NCBI RefSeq assembly: GCF_030269925.1
Contig: NC_085125.1
Span: 1,332,501-1,396,500, forward strand
Reading direction: 5' to 3'
DNA: 64,000 nt
From: Bombyx mori
Lineage: Eukaryota > Arthropoda > Insecta > Lepidoptera > Bombycidae
Positions 41,269 through 51,967 of the stretch are shown here, piece after piece. Positions within the stretch are counted from its first letter, which is position 1, and the number at the start of each line of letters is the position of its first letter. The notes under the pieces were generated by a model, which saw only the letters and a program-made list of their open reading frames with translations, did not search any database and was not told the origin of the DNA. The translations under genes and the position numbers were made by a program.

Positions 41269-41617
41269 GGGAAAGTTAAACCCCAAGCAATTAAGCTACC
41301 AGACCTCAAGATACTGTTACTTATTTACGTGTAATATAATGTATTATATTTTTACAAATACATTCATTTGTATGCCTTATTAATCAGAACACAACAAAAA
41401 CAGTTTTAAAATAACATCTAGCTAATATATAGCGTGTACGGTTTATAAGGCGTGTAAGGTACTAACTGTCATTTATAAATAAAACAAGTTAGTTCCGATT
41501 TTACTTCGTATATTGTCACAAGTGTCTGACGTGTCGGGCGGGCTATGTACGACTGGCTATAACAAGCGATGAACAACCGCATGCGCTACTCAAACTGTGT
41601 CCCTACATAGAGAATTT

Positions 41618-42024
41618 TTTCATGAGCAAAATACGACACGAGAACCCTCTCATCGTGGCCGCCGGTAACTACATTCCCGATCCTGCGGAAAGAATGGAAA
41701 GCAGTCGACGTAGCCCCAAACACGTCATTTCGGATCCTCCCGATCCACTAACGGTGCTTTTAGGTACCTCAAGCACCGGTCACCGTTCTCGTCGAACCCG
41801 TCGCTTGCGACGAAGGGCTCGACGAGACATCCTCAGACACGGCCCACTGAATTTCTCGCCGGATCTTCTCAGTGGGTCGCGTTTTCGATCCGGTGGTAGA
41901 TTCTGCGAACACGGCTCTTGCTAGGGTTCGTGTTAGCAACGTTGTCAGGTTTGAGCCCCGTGAGCTCACCTACTAGTTAAGATTCCGCCTCTCAAGGCTA
42001 TCAGCTTAGGCAGGAAAAAAAAAG
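41618..42024 (+). mobile_element. 3' end of the Jockey-type LINE (5'-truncated copy)
   Basis: It encodes RHENPLIVAAGNYIPDPAER, PKHVISDPPDPLTVLLGTSS and RRTRRLRRRARR, closely matching the C-terminus of ORF2 at 27946-30828. The same 3' UTR and a short A tract (about 42016-42024) follow. Confidence 0.9.
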
Positions 42025-42557
42025 ATGTAAACAAAGGGAGAGATATTATGAAGATATAGTTACATTCATGTGTTTCTTCATCTGTGCCTTAAATACTTCA
42101 GTCAAAGTAATAAACATAACGACCAAAACAATATTTTTGACAGTACTCCCAGACTAGTGCAATGTTCAAAATTGAAACGAATAAAAATTGTATAATAAAA
42201 ATTACAAATACTGAATTAAGCAACAAACAAAATAATTTTAATTAGGTCTACGCTTCGCAAAAACCGGTGAAAGTATTGTCATGATGAATAGGTTCGCTTC
42301 GGCCCAAAGCAACTTCTATGAAGACAATCGTGAAATAAAACCTAATTAAATGCTACAGACTTGAATCGTAATTCTAAGTAAAGATACTGATAAAAGAAAT
42401 ACAGTAGCCTTGTTTCTTTATTCATTCATTCCGAAAAAGGTACGCATCAAAGCCTCTCCAAAAAACAACATTCAGTTAATTGAAGAATATTAGGTCCATT
42501 TTTCATTATTCCTCTAGATTGACAACCGCGCTCACGGTCCACGGTTACTGACGCATA
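42025..42557. other. Spacer; decayed SINE-A trace at the right end
   Basis: GCGCTCACGGTCCACGGTTA (about 42527-42546) looks like a decayed SINE-A piece. Nothing else was recognised. Confidence 0.3.
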
Positions 42558-42559
42558 TA

Positions 42560-44123
42560 CCTAGTCAGGTCATAAATTCTGTCACATGTTTAATGTAAAA
42601 TAATTGAAACAAGTTTATTCATTATGTAACCATTCATATACCAAAATGAACTTAACAAAACATAGATTCTTATGACACTAAAGTTTATTCAAAATGGCCT
42701 TCAATCTGCGCGGCCAGTCGTCTATTCGCAGCACGAACGTGGTCCATGTCAATATCGGCGGCTGCCTTAATCAAGGATGTCTTGAGTGACTCCAAATTGG
42801 GATGAGGCTTTGAGCACGCCTTTTCCTCCAAGTGTTGCCATATCTTGTAATCTAACGGATTCAAATCTGGACTGGAGGAGGGCCAGTCTTCGTGCCGAAT
42901 GAAGTCGATTTCACGCGCCGCCAGCCAGTCTTGTGTGCTCTTCGCTCTATGAGCTGGCGCCAAATCTTGTTGGAATACCCAGTGCCTGTTATTGAACATG
43001 GTATGAGAAACAGGTTCCACAAGGTTCGTCAGGACTGTATTTTGATACACAACTGCATTCGTTTTTACACCTTTCTCACAAAAATGTACCTCTGTTAAGC
43101 CGCAATAAGAAACTCCCAACCATACCATGAGCGAGGATGGAAAATGACCTCGTTGGACACGCGGAATACGGTTGCTCGCTTCTTCACTACTGTGTGCGTA
43201 CACCTTATCATTTTGTTTGTTGTAGCTCTCTTCTACGGTAAAAATTTTTTCATCCGAAAAAAGAATTTCCCGATATTTTTTTCCCGCGTACCGCTTCAAC
43301 AAAGCGCGGCATCTCTTCAGTCTCAGGTCCATTAGACGAGCATTCAAACGATGTCCTGTTTTTCTTCGATATGCCCAAAGCCCTAAGTCTTCATTTAACA
43401 CCCCTTTCATCGTGGTTCTGCTTAACCCCATCTGAAGGGCCAACAGTTTCTGCTTACGTTTGGGATTTCTTTGAATTCGCGCCTTCACAGCTTTTATCAC
43501 TGCTGGAGTTCTAACAGACCGAGGGCGACCACTTCTTGACCTGTCATCTACACTAGAGTCTTCATTGTATCGTTTGATGGTACGATAAACGAATCTTTTG
43601 GTTATATTGAAATTTTTCAGTATGTTAAAAATTTGAATTGGCGCGTAACCGCAACGATGCAACGCAATAACTGCAACACGGTCTTCTTTAAGCGTCCACT
43701 CCATATTTAAAAATGAGTAAAATTCTAAAAGTATACATTTTTATTTTCATGAACAATTTAACCAACCACTACATTACACTCACACGCACTTACACACATC
43801 GACACAACACAATCAGATTCAAACTTATTCTGCAAGTTATCATTCGACAAAGTTAATCTACCTATTTAACTGCCTTACCTTAGTTGAACTACCTGTGTTC
43901 ATTAATTATGTTAAAATTTTTTGGAAACATAATGTGTTTCTTTAATTGGCTCATGTTTGGGAAAACATCCTCTGTACCCTGTGTATAGTTAAATGCTGTT
44001 GAAACATTGTTTATTAAATAAATAAATAAATAAATTCGAAATTCGAATTCAATAAACTTTTTTGTGGCCAGCATTCTAAAAGAAAAGTTTTTGCTGTGTG
44101 ACAATACTTATGACCTGACTAGG
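42560..44123 (-). mobile_element. mariner-type transposon with TIRs and TA duplication (1564 bp)
   Basis: Terminal inverted repeats of 27 bp match at 24 positions and start CCTAGTCAGGTCATAA (42560 inward, 44123 inward). TA lies on both sides (42558-42559 and 44124-44125). One open transposase is inside on the minus strand. A TAAA-repeat stretch lies in the long 5' non-coding part (about 44010-44035). Confidence 0.95.
42685..43704 (-). CDS. mariner transposase, DD37D type (339 codons)
   Basis: The N-terminal part holds paired helix-turn-helix motifs (LHRCGYAPIQIFNILKNF) and a GRPRSVRT AT-hook-like linker, for binding the terminal repeats. The catalytic domain shows FSDEKIF, QQDLAPAHRAKSTQDWL and SPDLNPLDYKIW. 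There are 37 residues between the aspartate of QQD and that of PLDY, the DD37D spacing reported for the 'mori' mariner subfamily of Bombyx. No stop or frameshift is present and the length is normal for the family. With intact ends it may still be active. Confidence 0.95.
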   Translation of the reverse strand: MEWTLKEDRVAVIALHRCGYAPIQIFNILKNFNITKRFVYRTIKRYNEDSSVDDRSRSGRPRSVRTPAVIKAVKARIQRNPKRKQKLLALQMGLSRTTMKGVLNEDLGLWAYRRKTGHRLNARLMDLRLKRCRALLKRYAGKKYREILFSDEKIFTVEESYNKQNDKVYAHSSEEASNRIPRVQRGHFPSSLMVWLGVSYCGLTEVHFCEKGVKTNAVVYQNTVLTNLVEPVSHTMFNNRHWVFQQDLAPAHRAKSTQDWLAAREIDFIRHEDWPSSSPDLNPLDYKIWQHLEEKACSKPHPNLESLKTSLIKAAADIDMDHVRAANRRLAAQIEGHFE

Positions 44124-44376
44124 TAGATATACTGTGTATACTGCTATAGGCATCCGTAGATGTATATGGAGCAAAACTTTATGATTATACAGAAAAGTTC
44201 CTGTGGTTTGAGAGGTCTGACTTATTTTATTAGCTAAGACGGTAGAGCTCACAGATCTATGCAGGCTAACGATGCGACTATCAATAATACTCGAAATTTG
44301 GAAATCAGGAATAAGGAGTTAGATATGAAATTTTAAAACCAAGAAATAGTCGTGATGTAATATATTTTGAATATGA

Positions 44377-44620
44377 ACATCATCATCGTCATCATTCTCC
44401 TGCCCGTCGCCTGGAATTGGCGCAACATGTTTTCTCCTTCCATATTCATCTATCTTATACCATTTCTTCGCTCACTTCCCTTTTACACATATTATTTTTC
44501 ACGCAATCCATCAATTTTTTCTTAGGTCTACCTCTTCCCCTATTTTGACCGTGAAAATAACCTACAATCACGCTTTTCTCCTTCAAGTATTATTGTCTAA
44601 AATTGTATCGTATTTTCGAC
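44377..44620 (-). mobile_element. LINE 3' region with (ATG)n tail, RTE-like
   Basis: CATCATCATCGTCATCATTC is followed by the minus-strand blocks CACGCAATCCATCAATTTTT and CTTAGGTCTACCTCTTCCCC, typical of the WIDCVK...RGRPK region of RTE-like LINE tails. It is decayed. Confidence 0.5.
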
Positions 44621-45577
44621 CCTCTGTTATCAGCCTAAAATAGTTTATATTTTCCCGTGGATAGTAGTTAAGCTAACTATAAAATTTACCAGAGAATGGG
44701 GAGCATTCTGTGTACGATGTACGTGTAATAGCATACTACGCTGATACATAGCTGTTACAGAACACAATTGAGGTCCATTTCATGCCTTTGTAGCATGTTT
44801 GTTACCCTATAAGGCTTATGATCTCTGAGGGTGATTTAGGTCCAAAATTAAGTTTAAATATATGATTTTGATTTGGAAATGACATCAAATAACCTGGTCA
44901 GTCGTGATCCGGGTTGGGGATCCAAAATGAAAATAAAAAAGATATGTGGTGACGTGGGACACCGGATAGGAACGAAGTTCCTTATTATAAAAATATTAAT
45001 TTTAATTTCTATTCGAGGTATAAAGAAAATAATTATTCGGGTATACATTTTTTATTATGATTTTTTTATTGGTAAAAAACAAAAATACTTAACAAAGCCA
45101 TCAACTTTATTTTGTTAAAAATAAATGATTTATAAAAAAATATGTTATTGTTTGTACGTTACTACAAAGTTAACGAGTACGCTGTGTGCATTACTAATAA
45201 AAATCTTACGTTACGGACGTTTTTTCCCGGTTTAGTCTCTCTCCCTCTCCCTCTCCCTCTCCGCATCGTCCCATAAAGAGCTGCTTTCCAAAAACCCGCA
45301 TCAAAAATGCGATCAAGGAAGGAACAGAAACGCGCTTAATATCAGAAACGTTCCGGGGTAAACAAAATAAATCCAAACTTTACTGTTCTGTTTATTGCAG
45401 TTTGACGAGACCAGACTCATAGATAACAACTTCCACCGTCGTATTTTATATCATGAGTGTTATAGATGATAGTTTTGTTATTATTGTACAGTTTGTAGGA
45501 CGAACTCGAGAACCAACTACATTATTTCACAAATATAGGAGAGCGAACAAGGAAAATTTTGATGCTGGTATGGACGT
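44621..45577. other. Spacer with a short TCTCCC repeat
   Basis: A short (CTCTCC)n tract at about 45239-45264 is present. No gene is supported. Confidence 0.4.
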
Positions 45578-45725
45578 CATCATCATCATCATTTCAGCCT
45601 ATCGCCGTCCACTGCGGAACATAGGCCTCTCCAATAGATTTCCAGTGCGACCGGTCCATTGCCACCTGCATCCAACGAGACCCAGCGCTTTTTACTAGGT
45701 CGTCGGTCCATCTAGTAGGTGGTAT
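45578..45725 (-). mobile_element. RTE-type LINE 3' end with (ATG)n tail
   Basis: (CAT)n is followed by TCAGCCTATCGCCGTCCACT, GCGGAACATAGGCCTCTCCA and GACCGGTCCATTGCCACCTG. These encode on the minus strand the EAYVxxWT/RW...RWxDD tail also seen in plus orientation at 55110-55325. Confidence 0.75.
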
Positions 45726-46190
45726 GGACGTAATATTTAATTAATTCGGTTTTCAATATAAATTTCATAATCGAGCCCTAAGTGTGTGTGCATTTTTTTC
45801 CTGTAGATGGTTCGATTAGGGAAGAAAATGCTCACTACAGCACATATGTATCATTACACGAATAAGGCATGAGATTTAAGTCTTCGTTTTAATCTATAAC
45901 CATTGAACGGCCCTCCAAAACAAAGAGCTGGAATATTTTGCAACAGACGGGCCTTTTGTCAAAGACAGCATCCGACTGTCGTGTTGCGTATAAATATTGG
46001 TCATGACCATTTTCATCCACGATTTTCGTCCTCGCGATCTTGTGTCATCTCATCCTGTCTCGGCTCCTCAGAGAGCATCACTAAAGACAGCATAGGTAAG
46101 CTAAAATTAACTGGCGCTTTCGAGAAACACAAGTGTTAATCGAAATAGTCTACAAATCATATTAAAATCCCTGCGATCGGATCTATTTTA

Positions 46191-46195
<5 letters not shown>
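45726..46195. other. Spacer with a weak candidate exon
   Basis: Between CAACAG and TAG|GTAAGC (about 45946-46093) lies a more balanced-composition stretch with one open frame. I see no known domain. Confidence 0.25.

Positions 46196-46262
<67 letters not shown>
46196..46262 (+). repeat. Uninterrupted 67-nt A tract
   Basis: 67 consecutive A residues. It may be the tail of an unrecognised retroposed sequence to its left, or an expanded mononucleotide run. Confidence 0.9.
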
Positions 46263-46265
<3 letters not shown>

Positions 46266-46448
46266 TATTTATTCCTCAAAGGCACCTCAACTAATGATGT
46301 TTCAGATTTTTTCCTTTAAAGCTTCGAACGTCCCCTCCGGCCCTGGCGTGTTCGGCTGACTAAACGACTTCTCGGTAAAGTCTTAATTCACTCACTTTGG
46401 AAAGAATGGTACAGACAGCTAAGGAATTGAGTATCTAAGTCTTTTTTA

Positions 46449-46888
46449 TTTTATATTTTATTGCTTAGATAGGTGGACGAGCTCACAGCCCACCTGGTGT
46501 TAGGTGGTTGCTGGAGCCCATAGACATCCACAACGTAAATGCGCCACCCACCTTGAGATATGAGATGTAAGGTCTCGAGTATAGTTACAACGACTGCCCC
46601 ACCCTTCAAACCGAAACGCATTACTGCTTCACGGCAGAAACAGGCCGGGTGGTGGTGCCCAACCGCGCGGACTCACAAGAGGTCCTACCCCCAGTAATTA
46701 CGCAGATTATAATTTTGCGGGTTTCGTTTTTATTACACGATGTTATTCCTTCACCGTGGAAGTCAATCGTGAACAATTGTTGAGTACGTATTTCATTTAA
46801 GAAATTGGTACCCGCCTGAGATTCGAACACCGGTGCATCACTCAACACAAATGCACCGGACGTCTTATCTTTTAGACCACGACGACTT
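46449..46888 (-). mobile_element. SINE-A, full length
   Basis: It reaches from the T-rich tail side to the tRNA head (ACCGCCTGAGATTCGAACACC-type B box region and TTTTAGACCACGACGACTT). Confidence 0.9.
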
Positions 46889-47199
46889 CGGTTTTGAGCT
46901 GATTAACTTAAAGAGTGGGTAGTTATTAATTTAAGTAAAATAAGCGTTCGTAATTGAAATAATAAGCGAACTAATTGATATAAGTACGTAGGCATGATAA
47001 AGTTTAAAAACATACATAATGTCAGCGCCAAGTAAGACACTACTTTTTAAGAGACGCCATTGAAAGAGCATTACAATAGGAACATAATAATAGTGAGTTA
47101 CTTATAATAATAAAAATAAAAGATTCAAGATTATTGTATGTATCCGGTAAAAAATGGAGAACAATGCTCCAGGCATTTCAAAGAGATTAGCAAATCATT
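46889..47199. other. Spacer, nothing recognised
   Basis: No supported feature. Confidence 0.4.
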
Positions 47200-47312
47200 A
47201 CATTTTTTTTGTGCGTGTTGAATAAACTAGCTCTCGGTCCATCTGACATTAAGTGGGTGGTTAAGTTCATAGACATCACAATGTGAAAGCCGCCATTAAT
47301 TTTGAGACATAA
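47200..47312 (-). repeat. Decayed SINE-A 3' part
   Basis: CTAGCTCTCGGTCCATCTGA, TTCATAGACATCACAATGTG and CGCCATTAATTTTGAGACAT follow the SINE-A order with many changes. Confidence 0.5.
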
Positions 47313-47681
47313 TAGAAATCGTAATTCAAATGTATTCCATCCCTTCTCTTCAACTCGGAATATTTGATTGCTTTTCAAAAAAATATGTATTATGTTGAAT
47401 CCACCCTCGTGCACATACAATGCGCCCTACCAGCATAATAGTAATTTAATTTTGTGTTTTACGACATAAGTGGTCACTGACATGGACAATAGCACAATAG
47501 TTGATAGTAACAACTATCCCCAATCACTGTTCTAGTGTTCACAGAAGAAATGATTACTTTCGTGATATTAAAACGCCCCCGAGGGTTGGAGTACTAGGAT
47601 TTGGTATACACGGCCTAGCCGAAGGACCGGATTAAAACTGTGTTTGTATATCTGGATCACTCGCTAAAGTTTTCCAATTTT

Positions 47682-47817
47682 TAAGGCCATAGACATCTAC
47701 AGCGTAAATTCCGCCACCTATCTTAGGGTATGAGTTCTAAGGTCTCTGTTTTTAAAGTACAACCGCTTCACGGCAGAAATAGGCAGGGCGGTGGTACCTG
47801 CCCGTGTGGACTCAAAG
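47682..47817 (-). mobile_element. SINE-A fragment with internal deletion
   Basis: It retains GCCATAGACATCTACAGCGT, GAGTTCTAAGGTCTC and CACGGCAGAAATAGGCAGGG. It lacks the tail, the CTTCAAACCGAAACG block and the head. Confidence 0.75.
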
Positions 47818-49210
47818 TAACTATAGACTATTTTGATCCCCATCTTCCACTCGTCATACCCCGGAGAGTATGGATGCTAACTAGCAGAAAAAGGCGGGTT
47901 ATTAAATCAAATCACATCCCTACCAATATTGGACTCTTTCTAGTCTCTAGTTTCGGTGTCACCTATTTGGTATATCGTGCACTAAAGTTTAGAATCTGTC
48001 TGTAAATGGCCTGTCCATATATAGTCCATATAGATCGCAGCTGTCACACTAGTCAGTATTTCCGAATGTCGATAAATTTCAAGCGGCTTGGAACGATATA
48101 CAACAGCGAACGAAGACATACGCAACTATTAATCATTTCCTTGCTCACCAAAGTTTGGAGCCGGCTATTAATTCGGAAATTCAATTCGTACCGTCGACTA
48201 TGCAAGTCGTTAGTAAACACGCCGTTCCGAACTTCCAGTGAGTTTAATTAGCCTAATTTGGTATTGACTGTGGAGATAGGGTTGAGTTATTGGCCCTATT
48301 GTTAGGTAGCTTGGACGGATACCGCCATCTTGCCTATTTCTAACACGAAGCAGTCATGCGTTAGAAGTATTGACCAGCGAATTTTGTTTACCCTTGCATA
48401 TTTGTACAGCATGCGAGCCACCTGCTGGAGGTGGTATGAGGTGAGGTATCCTATCTGACACTTCAATACCATGCCGATATCATGACCCATGATGATTAGA
48501 GCTTAAAGGCTCTAGTAACCATTAAATACCTGTTTGGCCACGAGATCACTCTGCTTTCTAGATTAAAAAAATATATTTTTTATGATAAGCTGACAAAAAC
48601 ACTTTGGGAATGGGTTTTTTATTGTTGAACAAGAGTTTGATGGGCATATTTTACACAAGCAAATACCTTAAGCATCCACCGCTCACACCAATAGAATTGC
48701 CAATCATAAGACATTGGTAGAAGCTTCAAGCAATAGACCTCTTGAAAAATAAGTTAAAAGTTCCAACTAAAGTAATGCCTCCGTTACACTTCAAGTCCAA
48801 GCAATTGACCTCTTTGTAGCAGAAACAATAAAGTTACTGTCACGCATCGTACCAATATAAAGTACTCAGAGCATTAGGGTCTACCGTCACCGGATCCTTC
48901 GAAAAAGCTTTGAGCTCTGAATAGTTAATTACCTTGCGGCTGATGCGTATCCCTTGTTTTAATTATACAGTTTGTCACTTGCGAAAACTTTTAGCATCAT
49001 TTTAGGTACAAATGGATACAAAATTTCCCTGCTAAAGACTCACGGAGTTTCGTAACAGTTCCAAATTCACAGCAATATAATGTGATGAGTGCTTTAAATT
49101 ACAGTTTAATTATTATATCATAAACGAGATATAAGAAAGTTTTCAAAATACATCACGGTTTCTAATTTTACATGTGCAGAATACCACTTCATAGAGAGCT
49201 ATTAATTATT
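47818..49210. other. Spacer; scattered SINE-A traces
   Basis: Short decayed plus-strand traces are near 48315-48365 (ATCTTGCCTATTTCTAACAC) and 48496-48550. Nothing else was recognised. Confidence 0.3.
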
Positions 49211-49514
49211 TTTATTTTTTATTGCTTAGATAAGTGGACGAGCTCACAGCACACCTGGTGTTAAGTGGTTACTGGAGCCCATAGAGATCCACAACGTAAA
49301 ATGCGCCACCCACCTTGAGATATAAGTTCTAAGTTCTCAGTATAGTTACAACGGCTATCCCACCCTGCAAACCGAAATGCATTACTGGTTCACGGTAGAA
49401 ATAGGCAGGGTGATGGTACCTACCCGCGCGGACTGACAAGAGGTCCTACCACCAGTGATTACGCAAATTATAATTTTGCGGGTTTTGATTTTTATTACAC
49501 GATGTTATTCTGAT
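49211..49514 (-). mobile_element. SINE-A lacking the tRNA head
   Basis: It runs from the tail side to the ATTACACGATGTTATTC block. Confidence 0.85.
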
Positions 49515-49945
49515 GAGGATGTTATCCTCTCATGAAATACTCGCGTCATAATACTGATCGCCTAATGACTATTCGTAGGGTACTCTTTGCAATCTGTTAC
49601 ATTTTTCTACAAAACGATAAGGAACTGTAAAGATTGACTACTCTTTTTTTCACAGTAAGAAAAGGATGAATTTCAGGTGCATACTAACATATTTTTTTAA
49701 ATAATATGTTTTTTTTTCGACCACATAGTTTTAATGAATTAAAATTTATTCTTTGAGATATTTATTGTTGATTTTCTTAAGACAAAACTTAAAGACAAAA
49801 CCACAAAGTATAAATAAAACTATTTTCAGATATTCTATCTCCATTGATCCAGTTTCACGTCATGGCTACACTTGTTATCTTTCCAAGTTTTGTCTGCCGC
49901 AACGAATCCTCTATCCATCTTAAGCACATCCAATTTTACCTGCAG

Positions 49946-50059
49946 ACAATTTTTAGGGCATGGAGCCATTCGGAACATGAAAAATCGAATCATGTTCCCC
50001 GGAGAGGGAAGTTACTATACCAGACGCCCGCAGCAACGAGTTCCGAATCAATTCTACAG
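49946..50059 (+). other. Candidate host exon (114 bp), low confidence
   Basis: A pyrimidine-containing stretch ending TTTTACCTGCAG precedes it, and CAG|GTAATA follows. Two of three frames are open. In one of them, codons starting at 49947 read QFLGHGAIRNMKNRIMFPGE and then SYYTRRPQQRVPNQFY, which has a protein-like composition. The length is a multiple of three. I do not recognise the product, and isolated exons cannot be confirmed by reading alone. It could be chance. Confidence 0.25.
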
Positions 50060-50218
50060 GTAATACACGAACGAAATGATTGCAAATATAAAATTCTGCT
50101 ATTTGTTTCGATATAGCTATTTAAGGAAAGTCAAAAACCTGTTTAATCATTTTCTCAGTACTGATTTACCATCAGATGCTACCAGCTTAGATGTATCTTT
50201 TAGAATGAAATCAACTTT

Positions 50219-50449
50219 TTATTTTTATTGCTTGGATGGATGGACGAGCTCACAGCCCACCTGGTGTTAAGTGGTTACTGGAGCTCATAGACATCTACAG
50301 CGTAAAGCGTATAAGTTCTAAGGTCTCAAGTATAGTTACAACGGCTGCCCCGACATTTCAAACCGAAACGCATTACTGTTTCACGGCAGAAATAGGCAGG
50401 GCGGTGGTACCCACCCGCGCGGACTCACAAGAGGTCCTACCACCAGTAA
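50219..50449 (-). mobile_element. SINE-A, 5'-truncated with a small internal deletion
   Basis: The CCACCTTGAG block is missing between GCGTAAAG and TATAAGTTC. The rest matches well. Confidence 0.85.
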
Positions 50450-50678
50450 GCATTGCAATACGTTTCCGAAAGATATACTTTAATTAGCATAATATTTTAC
50501 TTTTCAAATAGTTTTTCTTTACTTATCTTAATTAACTTCATAATATGTGCAGATGGCACTAGAAATTAGTGAGGAAAAGCAGTACAAATATCTAGTAAAT
50601 GTCAAAATATATGTCAGCGCGGGTACGGAAAGATAAATTTTGGCATCCATCCTCCGTCATATAATATTGTGGCCTTCA

Positions 50679-51076
50679 TCTAAATATTAATACGTGAAGC
50701 AAAAACTTTGTACACCTTTTTACGAAAATTGCGCGGACGGAGGACTATGAATTTTTCCACACTTATAGTTTAGGACTGCAAAATGCTAATTTTATGCATA
50801 TAAAATACATAGAGTCCATAGAAAAAACATTACACACAATATCATACATTTGACACGCATATATACGCTTTTGTTTATTATTAAAGTCTGTGGTCAAATT
50901 GAGAATAGATTAATATTGTTTGTCTTTAATATCTTTTGTCTATAGTGTAACCTTGGTAAAATCTGTGATCATAGAACAATGGTTATTATAGGAATGTGAC
51001 AATAGAATCATAATAATGTTCAAACTTATAATTTAAACTAATTATTGTTGAGCTTTGATCACTGGGCGACCACTAG
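50679..51076 (+). mobile_element. Helitron-like non-autonomous repeat, copy 2
   Basis: This is the partner of 36832-37223 and ends GGGCGACCACTAG followed by T. The hairpin near the end is degraded here. Confidence 0.55.
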
Positions 51077-51150
51077 TTTTGTTAAATGATTATCAAATGA
51101 AAACTCACTTGAGATGCACTGCTCTGTTTAATCTAAGATAAGGTCGGTTT

Positions 51151-51424
51151 AACGACCGTCTGGTGTAGTGGTAAGTGACATGGTCACTCACTACACAAGG
51201 GGGTTGCGGGTTCGAATCCCGCCAAGGGAAGATATTTGTATGATAAATATAAATGTCTTTTCCAGGGTTATGGATGTATATTAAATATATGTACATATAT
51301 GTATAATCAAAATCTTACATTTATTTCCGTTATCTGGTACCTGTAACACAAGTTCTTTACGAACTTATCACGGGACCAGTTAACGTGGCGTGATTGTTAA
51401 TAAATATTTATTTATTTATTTATC
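51151..51424 (+). mobile_element. Third tRNA-derived SINE, with (TTTA)n tail
   Basis: The head has A box TGGTGTAGTGG (51161-51171) and B box GGGTTCGAATCCC (51208-51220). The body includes TTATCACGGGACCAGTTAAC, and the tail is TTTATTTATTTATT. The two boxes make it a pol III unit, but the arms do not fold into a full tRNA cloverleaf. Confidence 0.75.
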
Positions 51425-51584
51425 ACTAGGTTTATTTTGTGCAATCCACGTACTTTATTAAAATTGCGGCTTTTCCACCGCCGACAGTTTCGAAATTTAA
51501 GAGCCATGTGATTTAAAGATATATGTATCATTTTAACAAAATGACATAAATGAACTCAACATCGCGTGTCTGTAGTTATTATAT

Positions 51585-51963
51585 TGTTACGCCGGTAAGA
51601 GTAACGCCATCTATCGCCGAATAGTCGAACGAATATCGAAGGTTCTAGTAGCACCTAGAACGCTCAAGAAGTACAACGCGATCTATTGCCAGATAGCGGA
51701 AACACAATACTAGAAATGTGTGGAATATTCTTGATAATTCTAGGGATGTGGTATCGGCTATAAAAGCGTTGCACGCAGAGATGGCACGCAGTTAGTTAGT
51801 AATCGGAACTACTCGAAGCGAAACAGCGAACGGATCGCCTGAAGCGAAGCGGAAGAAGTGAATTAAAAATTTTAAAGTGTTCTATGTGTGTTCTAAGTGT
51901 TAATACAGTTTTAAGTTGTACTTTGGTGGAACATTTATTTATCCCGAACCCCAGCGCGTAACA
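51585..51963 (+). repeat. Solo LTR of the TGTTACGC family (379 bp)
   Basis: It starts TGTTACGCCGG and ends CAGCGCGTAACA, with perfect 8-bp inverted ends TGTTACGC/GCGTAACA. ATAT lies on both sides (51581-51584 and 51964-51967). A TATA box (GGCTATAAAAGCG) with a downstream CAGT start-like motif is in the middle. It is the cleanest member of the family here. Confidence 0.9.
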
Positions 51964-51967
51964 ATAT

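Noticed and set aside
51151..51225. tRNA gene with A and B boxes
   Set aside because: The arms do not form a cloverleaf, and a SINE body with (TTTA)n tail follows. It is a tRNA-derived SINE head.
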